From an uncultured Prevotella sp. (GTDB lineage: Bacteria > Bacteroidota > Bacteroidia > Bacteroidales > Bacteroidaceae), in NCBI GenBank assembly GCA_900550635.1, contig URSZ01000033.1, forward strand, positions 1 to 20,445: a stretch of DNA of 20,445 nt, written 5' to 3'. Made by a program: the position numbers and the translations under genes. How positions within the stretch are numbered: the stretch's first letter is position 1; each line of letters opens with the position of its first letter. The notes under the pieces are model-generated. The model was not told the origin of the DNA. It saw only the letters and a program-made list of their open reading frames with translations, and did no database searches. Below, one piece after another: positions 7,771 through 15,707 of this stretch.

Positions 7771-8172
7771 ATGGACATTACAGGAAAAATAATCTTTGCA
7801 TCCGAACCTCGTACAGGGACTTCCAAAACAACAGGGAACCCATGGATGACACAAGATTTTGTTATTGAAACGCATGAGCAATATCCCAAGAAATGCGTGT
7901 TTACCGTTTTTGGTAAAGAAAGGCTTGAGCAGATGAATCTACAGGTAAATGGAGAATATACAGTATCGTTCGATATTGACGCGCACGAGTTTAATGGCCG
8001 TTGGTTTAACGACATACGTGCATGGAGGGCTGTACCTGTGCAAGCAGGAGTCAATACAGCTATGAATCAAACTCCGCAATATGCTGCAGCTGCTCCTGCA
8101 CAGACACCGCAAAATATGCCGAACGACCCGATAGGACAGGCACAGGATAACGTTGACGATTTGCCTTTTTAA
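7771..8172 (+). CDS. DUF3127 protein with SSB-like acidic C-terminal tip
   Basis: This is a small 133-residue protein. Residues 1 to about 92 match the DUF3127 family (MDITGKIIFASEPRTGTSK, then DFVIETHEQYPKKCVFTVFG and DAHEFNGRWFNDIRAWRAV), which is common in Bacteroidetes and has an OB-fold-like pattern of strands. A flexible Ala/Gln/Pro/Asn-rich linker follows (about 95-122). The protein then ends in DNVDDLPF. That layout (OB-like domain, low-complexity linker, acidic tip ending in Pro-Phe) is the layout of single-stranded DNA-binding protein, whose tip is usually DDDIPF and recruits repair and replication partners. Single-stranded DNA binding is therefore an inference; the family has no settled function that I can name. 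It does not look like the housekeeping SSB. Confidence 0.88.
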   Translation: MDITGKIIFASEPRTGTSKTTGNPWMTQDFVIETHEQYPKKCVFTVFGKERLEQMNLQVNGEYTVSFDIDAHEFNGRWFNDIRAWRAVPVQAGVNTAMNQTPQYAAAAPAQTPQNMPNDPIGQAQDNVDDLPF

Positions 8173-8237
8173 TAAACTGTTGTCGGAATAATGGCATATA
8201 TGTATCAGAAAATGTTTATGCATTAAACTTATAAGAA

Positions 8238-8948
8238 ATGAAAAATCTGAAAATCACATCATTGTTATTAAGTTTAGCTTTAGTGTTTGGCGGATGTTCC
8301 AGCATGAACAACAAAGCTAAAGGTGGAATTATAGGCGGCGCTGGCGGTGCGGCTTTAGGTGCGCTTATAGGCCACGCAGCAGGAAATACAGCTGTAGGAG
8401 CTGTAATTGGAACAGCCGTAGGTGCCGGTGCTGGTGTGCTTATAGGAAACCATATGGACAAAGTGAAAAAGCAGGCTCAGACCGTTGAGAATGCCAAAGT
8501 TGAAGAAATAACCGACAGCAATGGCTTTAAAGCTGTTAAGTGTACATTCGACTCTGGTATATTGTTCGCTACAAGTTCTTCAGAGTTAAGTTCGGCAGCA
8601 AAAAGTTCTTTGAATGATTTTGCTCAAAACGTACTTAATGTAAATACGAACGTTGATGTCGACATACAAGGTTATACTGATAATCAAGGTTGGAAGAACA
8701 GTACAGCAGCTGAAAGTGTTGAAAAAAATCTTGACCTTTCACGCAGACGCGCACAAGCAGTAGAATCATATTTGAAATCATGCGGTGTTTCGGGCAAGCA
8801 AATAAAGAAGACATCAGGATTCGGCGAACAGAATCCTGTAGCTGACAACAGTACAGAAGCTGGTCGCCAGCAAAACCGCCGTGTAGAAATCTACATGTAT
8901 GCGAGCGAACAGATGATTAAGGAAGCACAGGCTGCTTCAGCTAACTGA
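8238..8948 (+). CDS. OmpA-like peptidoglycan-binding lipoprotein with glycine zipper
   Basis: The protein has 236 residues. A lipoprotein signal ends at FGGC with C20 as the lipidated residue. Residues about 28-75 are a Gly/Ala-rich glycine-zipper segment (repeated GAxxGA patterns) that probably packs in or against the membrane. The C-terminal half is an OmpA domain: DIQGYTDNQG, LSRRRAQAVESYL, and RQQNRRVEIYM, which hold the residues that contact meso-diaminopimelate in this family. The likely role is anchoring the outer membrane to peptidoglycan. It lies 65 bases after the DUF3127 gene and is followed by a terminator-like hairpin, so the two may form a short operon. Related proteins are often annotated YiaD-like. 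Confidence 0.93.
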   Translation: MKNLKITSLLLSLALVFGGCSSMNNKAKGGIIGGAGGAALGALIGHAAGNTAVGAVIGTAVGAGAGVLIGNHMDKVKKQAQTVENAKVEEITDSNGFKAVKCTFDSGILFATSSSELSSAAKSSLNDFAQNVLNVNTNVDVDIQGYTDNQGWKNSTAAESVEKNLDLSRRRAQAVESYLKSCGVSGKQIKKTSGFGEQNPVADNSTEAGRQQNRRVEIYMYASEQMIKEAQAASAN

Positions 8949-8968
8949 TAAAGTAAGATATAAAATAA

Positions 8969-9003
8969 AAACCGCCGGTTCAGTCATGCTGTATCGGCGG
9001 TTT
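8969..9003 (+). terminator. Hairpin between the OmpA-like gene and mtgA
   Basis: AAACCGCCG (8969-8977) pairs perfectly with CGGCGGTTT (8995-9003) over 9 bp around a 17-base loop. It starts 20 bases after the OmpA-like stop, so it is probably its terminator; the T-run is short (TTT). The right arm ends two bases before the first mtgA ATG at 9006, so it would mask translation initiation from there if it formed in a read-through transcript. Confidence 0.7.
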
Positions 9004-9005
9004 AT

Positions 9006-9731
9006 ATGTATAAAGCAATTATGTATTTGTTGAAAGTTATTTTAAAACACGTATTACTGTGGATTGTAATAGTGTTTTTTGCCTCATCCGTCGGAATGGT
9101 GTTATTATATAAGTTTGTTCCTGTGTATGTCACTCCATTAATGATAATACGTTTGGCCCAGCAGCATAATAAAAGCGAAAAACTGAAATTAAGGCACAAA
9201 TGGGTTCCGCTTGATAAGATTAACAAAAATTTGCCGGTTGCAGTTGTCGCGTCAGAAGACCAGCTGTTTATGGAACATCATGGATTCGACTTAAAGCAAA
9301 TAAAAAATGCGGCAATAGAACGTCTGGAAGGTGTAAGGAAGCGTGGCGGCAGCACAATAAGCCAACAAACGGCTAAAAATGTTTTCCTGTGGCCTGAATC
9401 GTCTTGGCTTAGAAAAGGGTTCGAAGTTTATTTTACAGTACTTATAGAGTTTGTATGGGGCAAACGCAGAATAATGGAAGTATATCTAAACAGCATAGAA
9501 ATGGGTAATGGCATCTACGGCGCGGAATCTGTGGCCAAGAATCATTTTAATACAACTGCTGCCGATTTGACTAAAGGACAGTGTGCTTTGATTGCCGCGT
9601 CGCTACCTAATCCGTTACGTTTCGATTCTTCAAAGCCATCAAATTATTTGAAAAAGCGCAAAAGAGCAATACTAAGGCAAATGTCTTATGTAGAGCCAAT
9701 GATTTTGCCTTTATATTCAGATGATAAATAA
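9006..9731 (+). CDS. mtgA: Monofunctional peptidoglycan glycosyltransferase MtgA
   Basis: This GT51 enzyme of up to 241 residues polymerises lipid II into glycan strands in the periplasm. An N-terminal membrane anchor spans about residues 8-37. Catalytic E84 lies in VASEDQLFMEHHGFD. The motifs RGGSTISQQTAKNVFLWP and KRRIMEVYLNSIEMGNGIYGAE follow, which are typical of MtgA and of class A PBP glycosyltransferase domains. No transpeptidase domain is present. The ATG at 9006 touches the preceding hairpin; an ATG at 9021 would shorten the protein by five residues and leave the anchor intact, so the true start is uncertain. The gene converges on the DUF1460 gene with 29 bases between the stops. Confidence 0.93.
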   Translation: MYKAIMYLLKVILKHVLLWIVIVFFASSVGMVLLYKFVPVYVTPLMIIRLAQQHNKSEKLKLRHKWVPLDKINKNLPVAVVASEDQLFMEHHGFDLKQIKNAAIERLEGVRKRGGSTISQQTAKNVFLWPESSWLRKGFEVYFTVLIEFVWGKRRIMEVYLNSIEMGNGIYGAESVAKNHFNTTAADLTKGQCALIAASLPNPLRFDSSKPSNYLKKRKRAILRQMSYVEPMILPLYSDDK

Positions 9732-9760
9732 GACAGATTCGTATTCGTTATAGTAGCATG

Positions 9761-10624
9761 TTAATATACCCTGATTACTCGGATTCCCAATTGTGATTTT
9801 CTTGTTTTCTGGTATTCATATAAGGTTTGTGTGTCGAGAATAACTTTGTTTTTTAGACTTGAGGCATTAAGCAAATGCAGTTTCCCGTTTTTCCAGACAG
9901 CGATTCCAACGTGACTTATTTCTAATCCTTTCTTATTTGTAATCAGGGCAATTATGTCACCGTCTTTTATTTCTCCCAATAAATCTTTCCCGTTGTTAAG
10001 CAGACTTTTAGGTATATAGTTGACAGCCGTTCCGCTTATGCGCATTTCTGCTTCCTTTATTTTGGCAACCATAGCGGTGTCGTTTTTAAGCTGCTTGTAA
10101 TATTGCGGATTTGTAGACATGAAGTCAGCCTTTATAATTTGTTTTGCGATAAATGGATAAGCACCTTTTTTCCCAATGTCTTCAACAAGTCCTTTTTCTT
10201 CATTGTATTTAATCCATTCGGAGAAGTAATGCAGCCTTGACGAATAATCTGTTATCTCGCCATTACGGTATCGCAAACTGCGCAGCACATCACAGTAGTC
10301 AGAGAAACGTTTTTTCCCTTGTTTGGCAGTTATTGCCATTGCTGCGGAGTTTTCAACCAATGTTGTGCAATCGAGTTCTTTCATGTTAATTATGAGGCAT
10401 TCGCTGTCGCTCCTTTCCAATGTATGGGCAACATAAGGCCTGCCTATCATTTTGTTTGCAAAATATAAGGTAAGCTCGTTGGGTGTTTTTCCCGAAGGTG
10501 CTTCCGAAAGCCACCTTTCTATTTCAACGGAATCCTCGGGATTGTAAATAACGTTTACCGTAGCAAATGCCTGCGCAAATGCTTGTGTTATAATTAAAAT
10601 AGCAAAAAACTTTAACCTGTACAT
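9761..10624 (-). CDS. DUF1460 protein, secreted N-acetylmuramoyl-L-alanine amidase-like
   Basis: The protein has 287 residues and a signal peptide (MYRLKFFAILIITQAFAQAFA). It belongs to the DUF1460 family, a circularly varied relative of NlpC/P60 cysteine peptidases that is common in Bacteroides. The probable nucleophile is C86 in KELDCTTLVEN, and the partner histidine is H238 in ISHVGIAVW. The segment GKTPNELTLYFANKMIGRPY near 45-64 is a typical N-terminal part of the family. Known structures suggest action on peptidoglycan peptides in the periplasm; the exact bond is not established from sequence. It follows the EamA gene by 14 bases, so the two are probably cotranscribed. Confidence 0.9.
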   Translation of the reverse strand: MYRLKFFAILIITQAFAQAFATVNVIYNPEDSVEIERWLSEAPSGKTPNELTLYFANKMIGRPYVAHTLERSDSECLIINMKELDCTTLVENSAAMAITAKQGKKRFSDYCDVLRSLRYRNGEITDYSSRLHYFSEWIKYNEEKGLVEDIGKKGAYPFIAKQIIKADFMSTNPQYYKQLKNDTAMVAKIKEAEMRISGTAVNYIPKSLLNNGKDLLGEIKDGDIIALITNKKGLEISHVGIAVWKNGKLHLLNASSLKNKVILDTQTLYEYQKTRKSQLGIRVIRVY

Positions 10625-10638
10625 AATGATAAATATGT

Positions 10639-11571
10639 TTAATGTCGTTTTATTCTTAGTTTTACCGGGAACATTTTGCGTATCCTTACCAGCATGGCAG
10701 ATAATTTTCCACCTGTTATTATTATACTAACACCCATTATTATCATTATCATTCCTGTTAAGATACGGAACGTTATAGGCTCTTGCAACAGTACAATACC
10801 GAGAAGCACTGCTGTTAGAGGTTCCAATGCGCCAAGTATGGCGGTAGGAGTGCTGCCAATGTACATTATGGCTTGTGTAGTGCAATAAAATGAAATTGCC
10901 GTCGGCAACACCGCCAAACCTAAGAGGTTAAACCACATGTACCAATGCGACGGAGTGGAAAGTTCTCTGCCAAAGTTAGAAATTGAAAAGTAAACCAACA
11001 AACCAAATATTAGGACATATAGAGTAAGTTTCAATGTAGCCATGTCCTTTAAGATTGAATGGTTTACGTACACAAGATAAATGGCGTATGAAGAAGCAGA
11101 TAATAATACAAACAAGACTCCCTTGATATTTAATGTAGTGCCGTCTTCAGTTTGATATAACATGAATATACCGCCTATTGCGAGCGCGATGCAGATTGAG
11201 CCGAGCCAGCCTAATCGTTCATGGAATAAAAGTGCCATTATAATAGCTACGAGAATAGGGTAAACAAATAAAATGGTGGACGCTATGCCTGCTCCTATGT
11301 AATTATAACTTTCAAAAAGCGCGAGAGAAGACACGCTCATTACTATACCCATGGATATGACTGGCAAGATTTCTTTCTTTTTGAGCGAAAAGGTGCGGCC
11401 ACGCATTTTCATCATTACGATAATTATAGGAATAGCCAGCAGGTATCTGAAAAACAGAACACTGTTTGTATCCATACCGTTTTTGTAGAGAGGAATTGCA
11501 AATATAGGGTTAGTTCCGTATGTGGCTGCTGCAATGGCACCTATTATATATCCTTTGGTTCTTATGTTCAT
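10639..11571 (-). CDS. EamA/DMT-family transporter
   Basis: The protein has 310 residues with about ten hydrophobic segments in two repeated EamA halves (roughly residues 8-140 and 150-290), the usual layout of drug/metabolite transporters of the inner membrane. The first half shows GTNPIFA and LFFRYLLAIP. The second shows AILGALEPLTAVLLG, a typical EamA segment near the end, and a basic C-terminal tail. Family members export amino acids, nucleobases or other metabolites; this sequence does not reveal the substrate. The gene heads a two-gene unit with the DUF1460 gene, and copy B of the triple palindrome lies about 100 bases upstream of its start. Confidence 0.93.
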   Translation of the reverse strand: MNIRTKGYIIGAIAAATYGTNPIFAIPLYKNGMDTNSVLFFRYLLAIPIIIVMMKMRGRTFSLKKKEILPVISMGIVMSVSSLALFESYNYIGAGIASTILFVYPILVAIIMALLFHERLGWLGSICIALAIGGIFMLYQTEDGTTLNIKGVLFVLLSASSYAIYLVYVNHSILKDMATLKLTLYVLIFGLLVYFSISNFGRELSTPSHWYMWFNLLGLAVLPTAISFYCTTQAIMYIGSTPTAILGALEPLTAVLLGIVLLQEPITFRILTGMIMIIMGVSIIITGGKLSAMLVRIRKMFPVKLRIKRH

Positions 11572-11584
11572 GTTTTTTGTGTTA

Positions 11585-11616
11585 CAAGGTTATGGTATGA
11601 TGTTAATCAAAACAAG
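11585..11616 (-). promoter_or_regulatory. Weak candidate promoter for the EamA gene
   Basis: On the minus strand CTTG (11616-11613) is followed after 20 bases by TAACCTTG (11592-11585). Each box has one mismatch to the Bacteroidetes consensus. The predicted transcript would start only a few bases before the ATG at 11571. Confidence 0.3.
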
Positions 11617-11669
11617 AAAATGAAAACTTTGTGTATTCCTATGGATAGAGGTATTGGTGTTCTCGAAAA

Positions 11670-11761
11670 TTATGTCAGACATATTTTGAAATATGTCTGA
11701 CATAATTTAAAATAGGTCGGACATATTTTTTTCTTGCTAATAGCGGATAAGAAAACTATCC
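11670..11761. repeat. Triple 21-bp palindrome element, copy B
   Basis: Units begin at 11670, 11691 and 11712, exactly 21 bp apart: TTATGTCAGACATAT, ATATGTCTGACATAA and ATAGGTCGGACATAT. A T7 run follows. Units 1 and 2 together form a perfect 20-bp inverted repeat (arms 11667-11686 and 11689-11708) with only TG between. Downstream is a small hairpin GGATA-AGAAAAC-TATCC (11745-11761), in the same relative place as the tail hairpins of copies A and C but different in sequence. The element lies about 100 bases upstream of the EamA start and about 170 bases upstream of the EEP start. Confidence 0.87.
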
Positions 11762-11896
11762 AGCTTATTGCGGACAAACATATTAAACAGTCGTGTTTGT
11801 TCATTGTAGTATAAAGTATTTTGCAAATAGAAAATCCATGTATTTAGCTTGTCTTAAATTGACATGCAAAATTAACAGTGATTATCGAATCATGAG

Positions 11897-11904
11897 TAAT
11901 TTTG
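11897..11904 (+). promoter_or_regulatory. Candidate -7 box for the EEP gene
   Basis: TAATTTTG matches TAnnTTTG and lies 28 bases before the GTG start at 11933. No TTTG is found at the usual -33 spacing. The box also supports the GTG start, since no upstream in-frame ATG exists within the transcript. Confidence 0.45.
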
Positions 11905-11932
11905 TAGCATTGAAAACTGCAAAAATTGTTGT

Positions 11933-12976
11933 GTGAGTTATAAAACGTTGCTTGTTTCGTTTTTAATTGCGTTGGCAATTTCCATGACAAAAGGAGTGCA
12001 TGCGCAAGAATCGTTTTGTTTTATGGAACTTAACGCAGAAAATTTTTTTGACCCTATAGACGATAAGGATAAAAGTGATGACGATTTCCTGCCGGGAGCT
12101 CCGAGGGCTTGGAGTTGGAAAAAATTCTGGAAAAAGACAAATAATCTGACAAAGGTAATAGCAGCTGCTGGTAATATTGCACCGCTAGATGTGATAGCTT
12201 TATGCGAGGTAGAGAATGATACTGTTCTTACATACTTGACAAAGATAAGCACTTTGCGCAGGGTTGGTTATGAATATTTAATAACGCAAGGTGATGACAT
12301 ACGCGGCATGAATGTGGCTTTTATATATAACCCCCAAACGTTCAAGGTGCTATGTCACGAAGGCATACGGCCCGATTTTAGCGGACTGCCGGATAAAAAG
12401 ACCCGCGATGTGCTATACGTAAACGGCATGGTATTAACCGGTGATACGGTTGATGTTTTTGTTTGTCATCTTCCAAGTAAGCTTGATAGGAGAAAGGAAG
12501 GCCGTGAATATAGAATGAGGATTGCTCTGCAAATACGGGCTAAGATAGATTCAATAATGGCAGTAAGAGAAAATGCAAACGTTATTGTTACGGGAGATTT
12601 TAACGACACGCCTGACGACAAGGTCTTGCTTCATGGCTTCAAGGCAGAAAACATATATGGCAATATTGATAATCCAAAGAAAAACGGTTTATACAACTTA
12701 ATGTTTGGAAAAACAGCCAATCATGGTGTAAAGGGTACGTATTGTTATAAGGGCGAATGGGAACTTCTCGACAATTTTATAGTGAACGGCCGTTTGATAG
12801 ATGATAAATCAAGATTTTATACTTCATACAGCCAATGCAGTATTTTCGCGCCCGACTTTCTGCTTACGGAAGTTGATGGGCGATTCGAGCCTTTGCGTAC
12901 ATACAAAGGTTATAAATACGTTGGTGGATTCAGTGACCACTTGCCGGTAGTTGTACGCTTCAATTATTCGTGGTGA
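11933..12976 (+). CDS. Secreted endonuclease/exonuclease/phosphatase-family protein
   Basis: The protein has 347 residues and starts at GTG. That start is the only one that keeps the full signal peptide (residues 1 to about 25, ending GVHAQ). The EEP fold motifs appear in order: MELNAENFFD near 31-40, ALCEVEND near 89-96 with metal-binding E92/E94, VCHLPSK, VTGDFNDTPDD, and a final FSDHLPVVVRF with D335 and H336. Members cleave phosphodiester bonds in nucleic acids, phospholipids or sugar phosphates using Mg2+. Secretion suggests a role in periplasmic or extracellular nucleic acid or phosphate scavenging, which is an inference. Its 3' end overlaps the 3' end of rlmH by 13 bases on the opposite strand, leaving no room for a separate terminator. 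Confidence 0.9.
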   Translation: MSYKTLLVSFLIALAISMTKGVHAQESFCFMELNAENFFDPIDDKDKSDDDFLPGAPRAWSWKKFWKKTNNLTKVIAAAGNIAPLDVIALCEVENDTVLTYLTKISTLRRVGYEYLITQGDDIRGMNVAFIYNPQTFKVLCHEGIRPDFSGLPDKKTRDVLYVNGMVLTGDTVDVFVCHLPSKLDRRKEGREYRMRIALQIRAKIDSIMAVRENANVIVTGDFNDTPDDKVLLHGFKAENIYGNIDNPKKNGLYNLMFGKTANHGVKGTYCYKGEWELLDNFIVNGRLIDDKSRFYTSYSQCSIFAPDFLLTEVDGRFEPLRTYKGYKYVGGFSDHLPVVVRFNYSW

Positions 12977-13437
12977 TAAGGTTCTCCTTTTATTATTGTA
13001 AGGGCACGATAAAATTGTTCCGCAAAAATAACACGGACCATCTGGTGTGAGAATGTCATTTTAGAAAGCGACATCAATTCGTTTGCCATCGCTTTTATTT
13101 CAGGAGAGAATCCATAAGGGCCTCCTATTATAAATACAAGACGCTTGGAAAGAGTATGCCACTGGCGTTTTAGCTTTTCTGCAAATTCAACGGAACGGTA
13201 TTCTTTTCCTCGCTCGTCAAGTAGAATTATCCAGTCGTCATTTTGCAGCAGTTTCTTTATCGAGTCTCCTTCAGCAGCACACAGCTTTTCGTTTGTAAGA
13301 CTTGAGGTGTTCTTAGGCTCGGGCACAATCTTAATCTCGAAAGGCACGTAATGCGCTATGCGTGAAGCATAGTTTTCAAGGAGGGATTTTAAGTTTGAAT
13401 CAACGGTTTTTCCTACAAGTATGAGTATTATTTTCAT
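12964..13437 (-). CDS. rlmH: 23S rRNA pseudouridine-1915 N3-methyltransferase RlmH
   Basis: The protein has 157 residues, the normal RlmH length. It is a small dimeric SPOUT-class methyltransferase that uses SAM to methylate pseudouridine 1915 in helix 69 of 23S rRNA. The SAM-binding trefoil knot shows LVFIIGGPYGFSPE (100-113, with G105-G106-P107) and a conserved C-terminal block from LSKMTFSHQMVRVIFAEQFY to GEPYHH. It lies 18 bases after the amidase gene on the same strand and is the last gene of that group. Its final codons overlap the convergent EEP gene. Confidence 0.97.
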   Translation of the reverse strand: MKIILILVGKTVDSNLKSLLENYASRIAHYVPFEIKIVPEPKNTSSLTNEKLCAAEGDSIKKLLQNDDWIILLDERGKEYRSVEFAEKLKRQWHTLSKRLVFIIGGPYGFSPEIKAMANELMSLSKMTFSHQMVRVIFAEQFYRALTIIKGEPYHHE

Positions 13438-13455
13438 AGCACCTTACTTGCCGTT

Positions 13456-14355
13456 TTATGGTTTAGCATCGATAAAACGCTCTAACAATCCTTCGAATTT
13501 ATCTATTCGTCTGTCGCGCAAGTACGGCCACCAGCGTCTTACATGCTCGGAACGTGTAAGGTTTATTTCTACGAGCAGGTTTTCTTCTTTGTCTTGGGAA
13601 GCCTGTGACAATATCTCTCCTTGCGGGCCGCATACAAAGCTGGAACCCCAGAATTGGATTCCGTTGCCGTTTCCTGAGGGAGCACTCTCATATCCCGTCC
13701 TGTTTACAGAGATTACAGGAAGTCCGTTGGCCACTGCGTGTCCCCGCTGCACAGTTATCCAGGCTTCGCGTTGCCGCTCCTGTTCTTCTTTCAAGTCGCC
13801 GGGTTCGTAGCCTATGGCTGTGGGATATATTAATATGTCTGCCCCTTGGAGCGCCATTAGACGTGCTCCTTCCGGGAACCATTGGTCCCAACATACTTGA
13901 ACGCCGAGCTTGCCTACTGAAGTATTGATTGGTTTGAAGCCTATGTCCCCGGGTGTGAAATAGAATTTTTCGTAGTAACCCGGGTCGTCGGGAATGTGCA
14001 TTTTGCGATACAAGCCTGCGACAGTTCCGTCTTTTTCAAAGACTACGGCCGTATTGTGGTATACTCCGGCTGCGCGCCTCTCGAATAGCGATGTAACCAA
14101 AACAATGTTACATTCGGCTGCTATTTTTGAATAGAATTCTGTAGAAGGCCCGGGTATAGGCTCTGCCAAGTCGAATTTATCAACATCCTCGGTTTGACAA
14201 AAATACAATGAGTTGTGCAATTCTTGAAGTACCACAAGCTGCGCTCCTTTTTCGGCAAGTTCGCGGATGTTGTGTTCCAACTTTGCTTTGTTGTGCTGTA
14301 TGTTTTCAGTGTTGGACTGTTGTACAAGTCCTACTTTTAATATGTTCTCTTTCAT
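13456..14355 (-). CDS. aguB: N-carbamoylputrescine amidase
   Basis: The protein has 299 residues and belongs to the carbon-nitrogen hydrolase (nitrilase) superfamily. The catalytic triad is E45 (VVLQEL), K118 (YRKMHIPDD) and C155 (VCWDQWFPE). The motifs DDPGYYEKFYFTPGD and PTAIGYEPG are typical of N-carbamoylputrescine amidases, which release putrescine, CO2 and ammonia. The gene lies 24 bases after the agmatine deiminase gene, which makes its substrate, so the two form the agmatine-to-putrescine pathway in the cytoplasm. rlmH follows after 18 bases. Confidence 0.95.
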   Translation of the reverse strand: MKENILKVGLVQQSNTENIQHNKAKLEHNIRELAEKGAQLVVLQELHNSLYFCQTEDVDKFDLAEPIPGPSTEFYSKIAAECNIVLVTSLFERRAAGVYHNTAVVFEKDGTVAGLYRKMHIPDDPGYYEKFYFTPGDIGFKPINTSVGKLGVQVCWDQWFPEGARLMALQGADILIYPTAIGYEPGDLKEEQERQREAWITVQRGHAVANGLPVISVNRTGYESAPSGNGNGIQFWGSSFVCGPQGEILSQASQDKEENLLVEINLTRSEHVRRWWPYLRDRRIDKFEGLLERFIDAKP

Positions 14356-14379
14356 TTGTGCAGGAGTATGGATGTCTAT

Positions 14380-15549
14380 TTAATTGTCGGCTTTATTTTC
14401 TGCCTTTGTGTTTAATACGTTTGCCGGGAACTGCATGGTAGAGCAATGCAGCGAGCCGTGCTGCCGAAGCAATGGAAGGCAAGGTATGCGAACAACTTCA
14501 TAGCGCGGAAAGAGTCGCTGTATGGCCTTTGCCGCTGTTTCGTCGTTTTCCGGCTGGTTGTAAACAGGCAGGAGGACAGCGTTGTTAATGATAAGATAGT
14601 TCGCGTATGTGGCCGGCAGCCTTTCGCTGTTCCCGTTTTCATCCGCCGGAGCATAGACGGGTTCGGGCAAGGGCAGGGGAACCAATTCGTAAGGCTCACC
14701 CGAGGGTTGCCGGAACGATTGCAATTCTTTTTCCATAAGGCTGAGGCTTTCGTAATGGCTGTCGCCCTTGTCGTAGCATTTTACGTATGCGATTTTCCCT
14801 TGCGGGCATAAGCGAGCCAGCGTGTCTATGTGCCCGTCGGTGTCGTCCCCTTCCAAATGCCCATGGCTCAGCCATAGAATGTTGGAAACGTTGAAGAATC
14901 GCTTGAGTTTTATTTCTATGTCCGCCTTGTTCAATTGCGGATTTCTTGTCGGTGTAAGCAGGCAACTTTCTGTGGTAAGCAACGAGCCTTGCGCGTCCAC
15001 TTCGATTGAGCCGCCTTCGAGCACATAGTTATTGCAGTCAGTGTAAGTGCCTTTGAAATAGTTGTTGCCGAAAAGGTTGCGGTTTATGGCGTTGTCCTTT
15101 GAGGCTTCGAATTTGTTTCCCCAACCGTTGAATTTAAAATCCATGAGCTCGGCGCCGTTTGGCCCGAGGACGGTAAGGAAACCGGTGTCACGTGCCCAAG
15201 TGTCGTTTATTTCACTTTCGGCTATTGTGATATTGTCCAAAGCTTTGGCGGGCATGTGGCGTTTGAGTATTACGCCGATTTTTTCCGGAGCGGACGTTAC
15301 AATTAAGAGTCTTTCGCGCGAAGCTATCTCGTAAGTCATGCGTATGTACACTTCCGTCACTTCGTCAAGCATGTATGCCCAGTCGGTTTCTTCGGTAGGC
15401 CACACTATTTCCACGCCGCTTTGCGCGTACCATTCGGGAGCAAGGAAACGCGAACGTGTTTCTTCGCGTATCTCATTATACCATTCGCCTTTAAGTTCTA
15501 ATGTAAAGTCAATTAAATGGCCTTTGTTTGCTTTGTAGAATAATCCCAT
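14380..15549 (-). CDS. aguA: Agmatine deiminase family protein
   Basis: The 389-residue protein is a member of the guanidino-group-modifying enzyme (peptidylarginine deiminase-like) superfamily. Family residues seen are W118-A-R120-D121, GHLEGDDTDGHID at 230-242 with H231 and catalytic H240 region, and the nucleophile C369 in HGSLHCSTMQ. It would hydrolyse agmatine to N-carbamoylputrescine and ammonia. The adjacent amidase gene that uses this product supports agmatine rather than peptidyl-arginine as substrate. There is no signal peptide, unlike the secreted Porphyromonas enzyme. A promoter with correct spacing lies just upstream, and copy C of the triple palindrome is about 155 bases before the start. 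No arginine decarboxylase gene is seen in the window. Confidence 0.93.
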   Translation of the reverse strand: MGLFYKANKGHLIDFTLELKGEWYNEIREETRSRFLAPEWYAQSGVEIVWPTEETDWAYMLDEVTEVYIRMTYEIASRERLLIVTSAPEKIGVILKRHMPAKALDNITIAESEINDTWARDTGFLTVLGPNGAELMDFKFNGWGNKFEASKDNAINRNLFGNNYFKGTYTDCNNYVLEGGSIEVDAQGSLLTTESCLLTPTRNPQLNKADIEIKLKRFFNVSNILWLSHGHLEGDDTDGHIDTLARLCPQGKIAYVKCYDKGDSHYESLSLMEKELQSFRQPSGEPYELVPLPLPEPVYAPADENGNSERLPATYANYLIINNAVLLPVYNQPENDETAAKAIQRLFPRYEVVRIPCLPLLRQHGSLHCSTMQFPANVLNTKAENKADN

Positions 15550-15581
15550 GTTCAGAGTGGCGTGAGTTCAAATACCGAGTA

Positions 15582-15612
15582 CGAAATTACGATTTTCGGC
15601 ACAAAACACAAA
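15582..15612 (-). promoter_or_regulatory. Candidate promoter for the aguA-aguB-rlmH group
   Basis: On the minus strand TTTG (15612-15609) is followed after exactly 19 bases by TAATTTCG (15589-15582). Only one base differs from the Bacteroidetes consensus TTTG-N19-TAnnTTTG. The ATG at 15549 is about 33 bases further. This places copy C of the triple palindrome upstream of the promoter rather than in the leader. Confidence 0.55.
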
Positions 15613-15707
15613 ATGCGAATTAAATAGAAAGTACAGAAGGGAATGGAACGGCCGTTTTTGTCCGCGTTTTTGGGGCGGTTTTCAAAAGGGTTTTCACGGG
15701 CAAAAAA

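Larger units (their letters stand above)
11572..11932. other. Divergent intergenic region between the EamA and EEP genes
   Basis: These 361 bases contain a weak minus-strand promoter, copy B of the triple-palindrome element (11670-11761) and the -7 box of the plus-strand EEP gene. The remainder (about 11762-11890) is AT-rich and holds no coding frame or RNA that I recognise. Confidence 0.6.

Noticed and set aside
8652..8663. GATGTCGACATA palindrome inside the OmpA-like gene, similar to the repeat core
   Set aside because: It lacks the central base and the 21-bp neighbours and is explained by codons for Val-Asp-Val-Asp-Ile.
13421..13810. Plus-strand frame of 129 codons opposite the amidase gene
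   Set aside because: It lies within the well-supported aguB gene on the other strand and has no family features.
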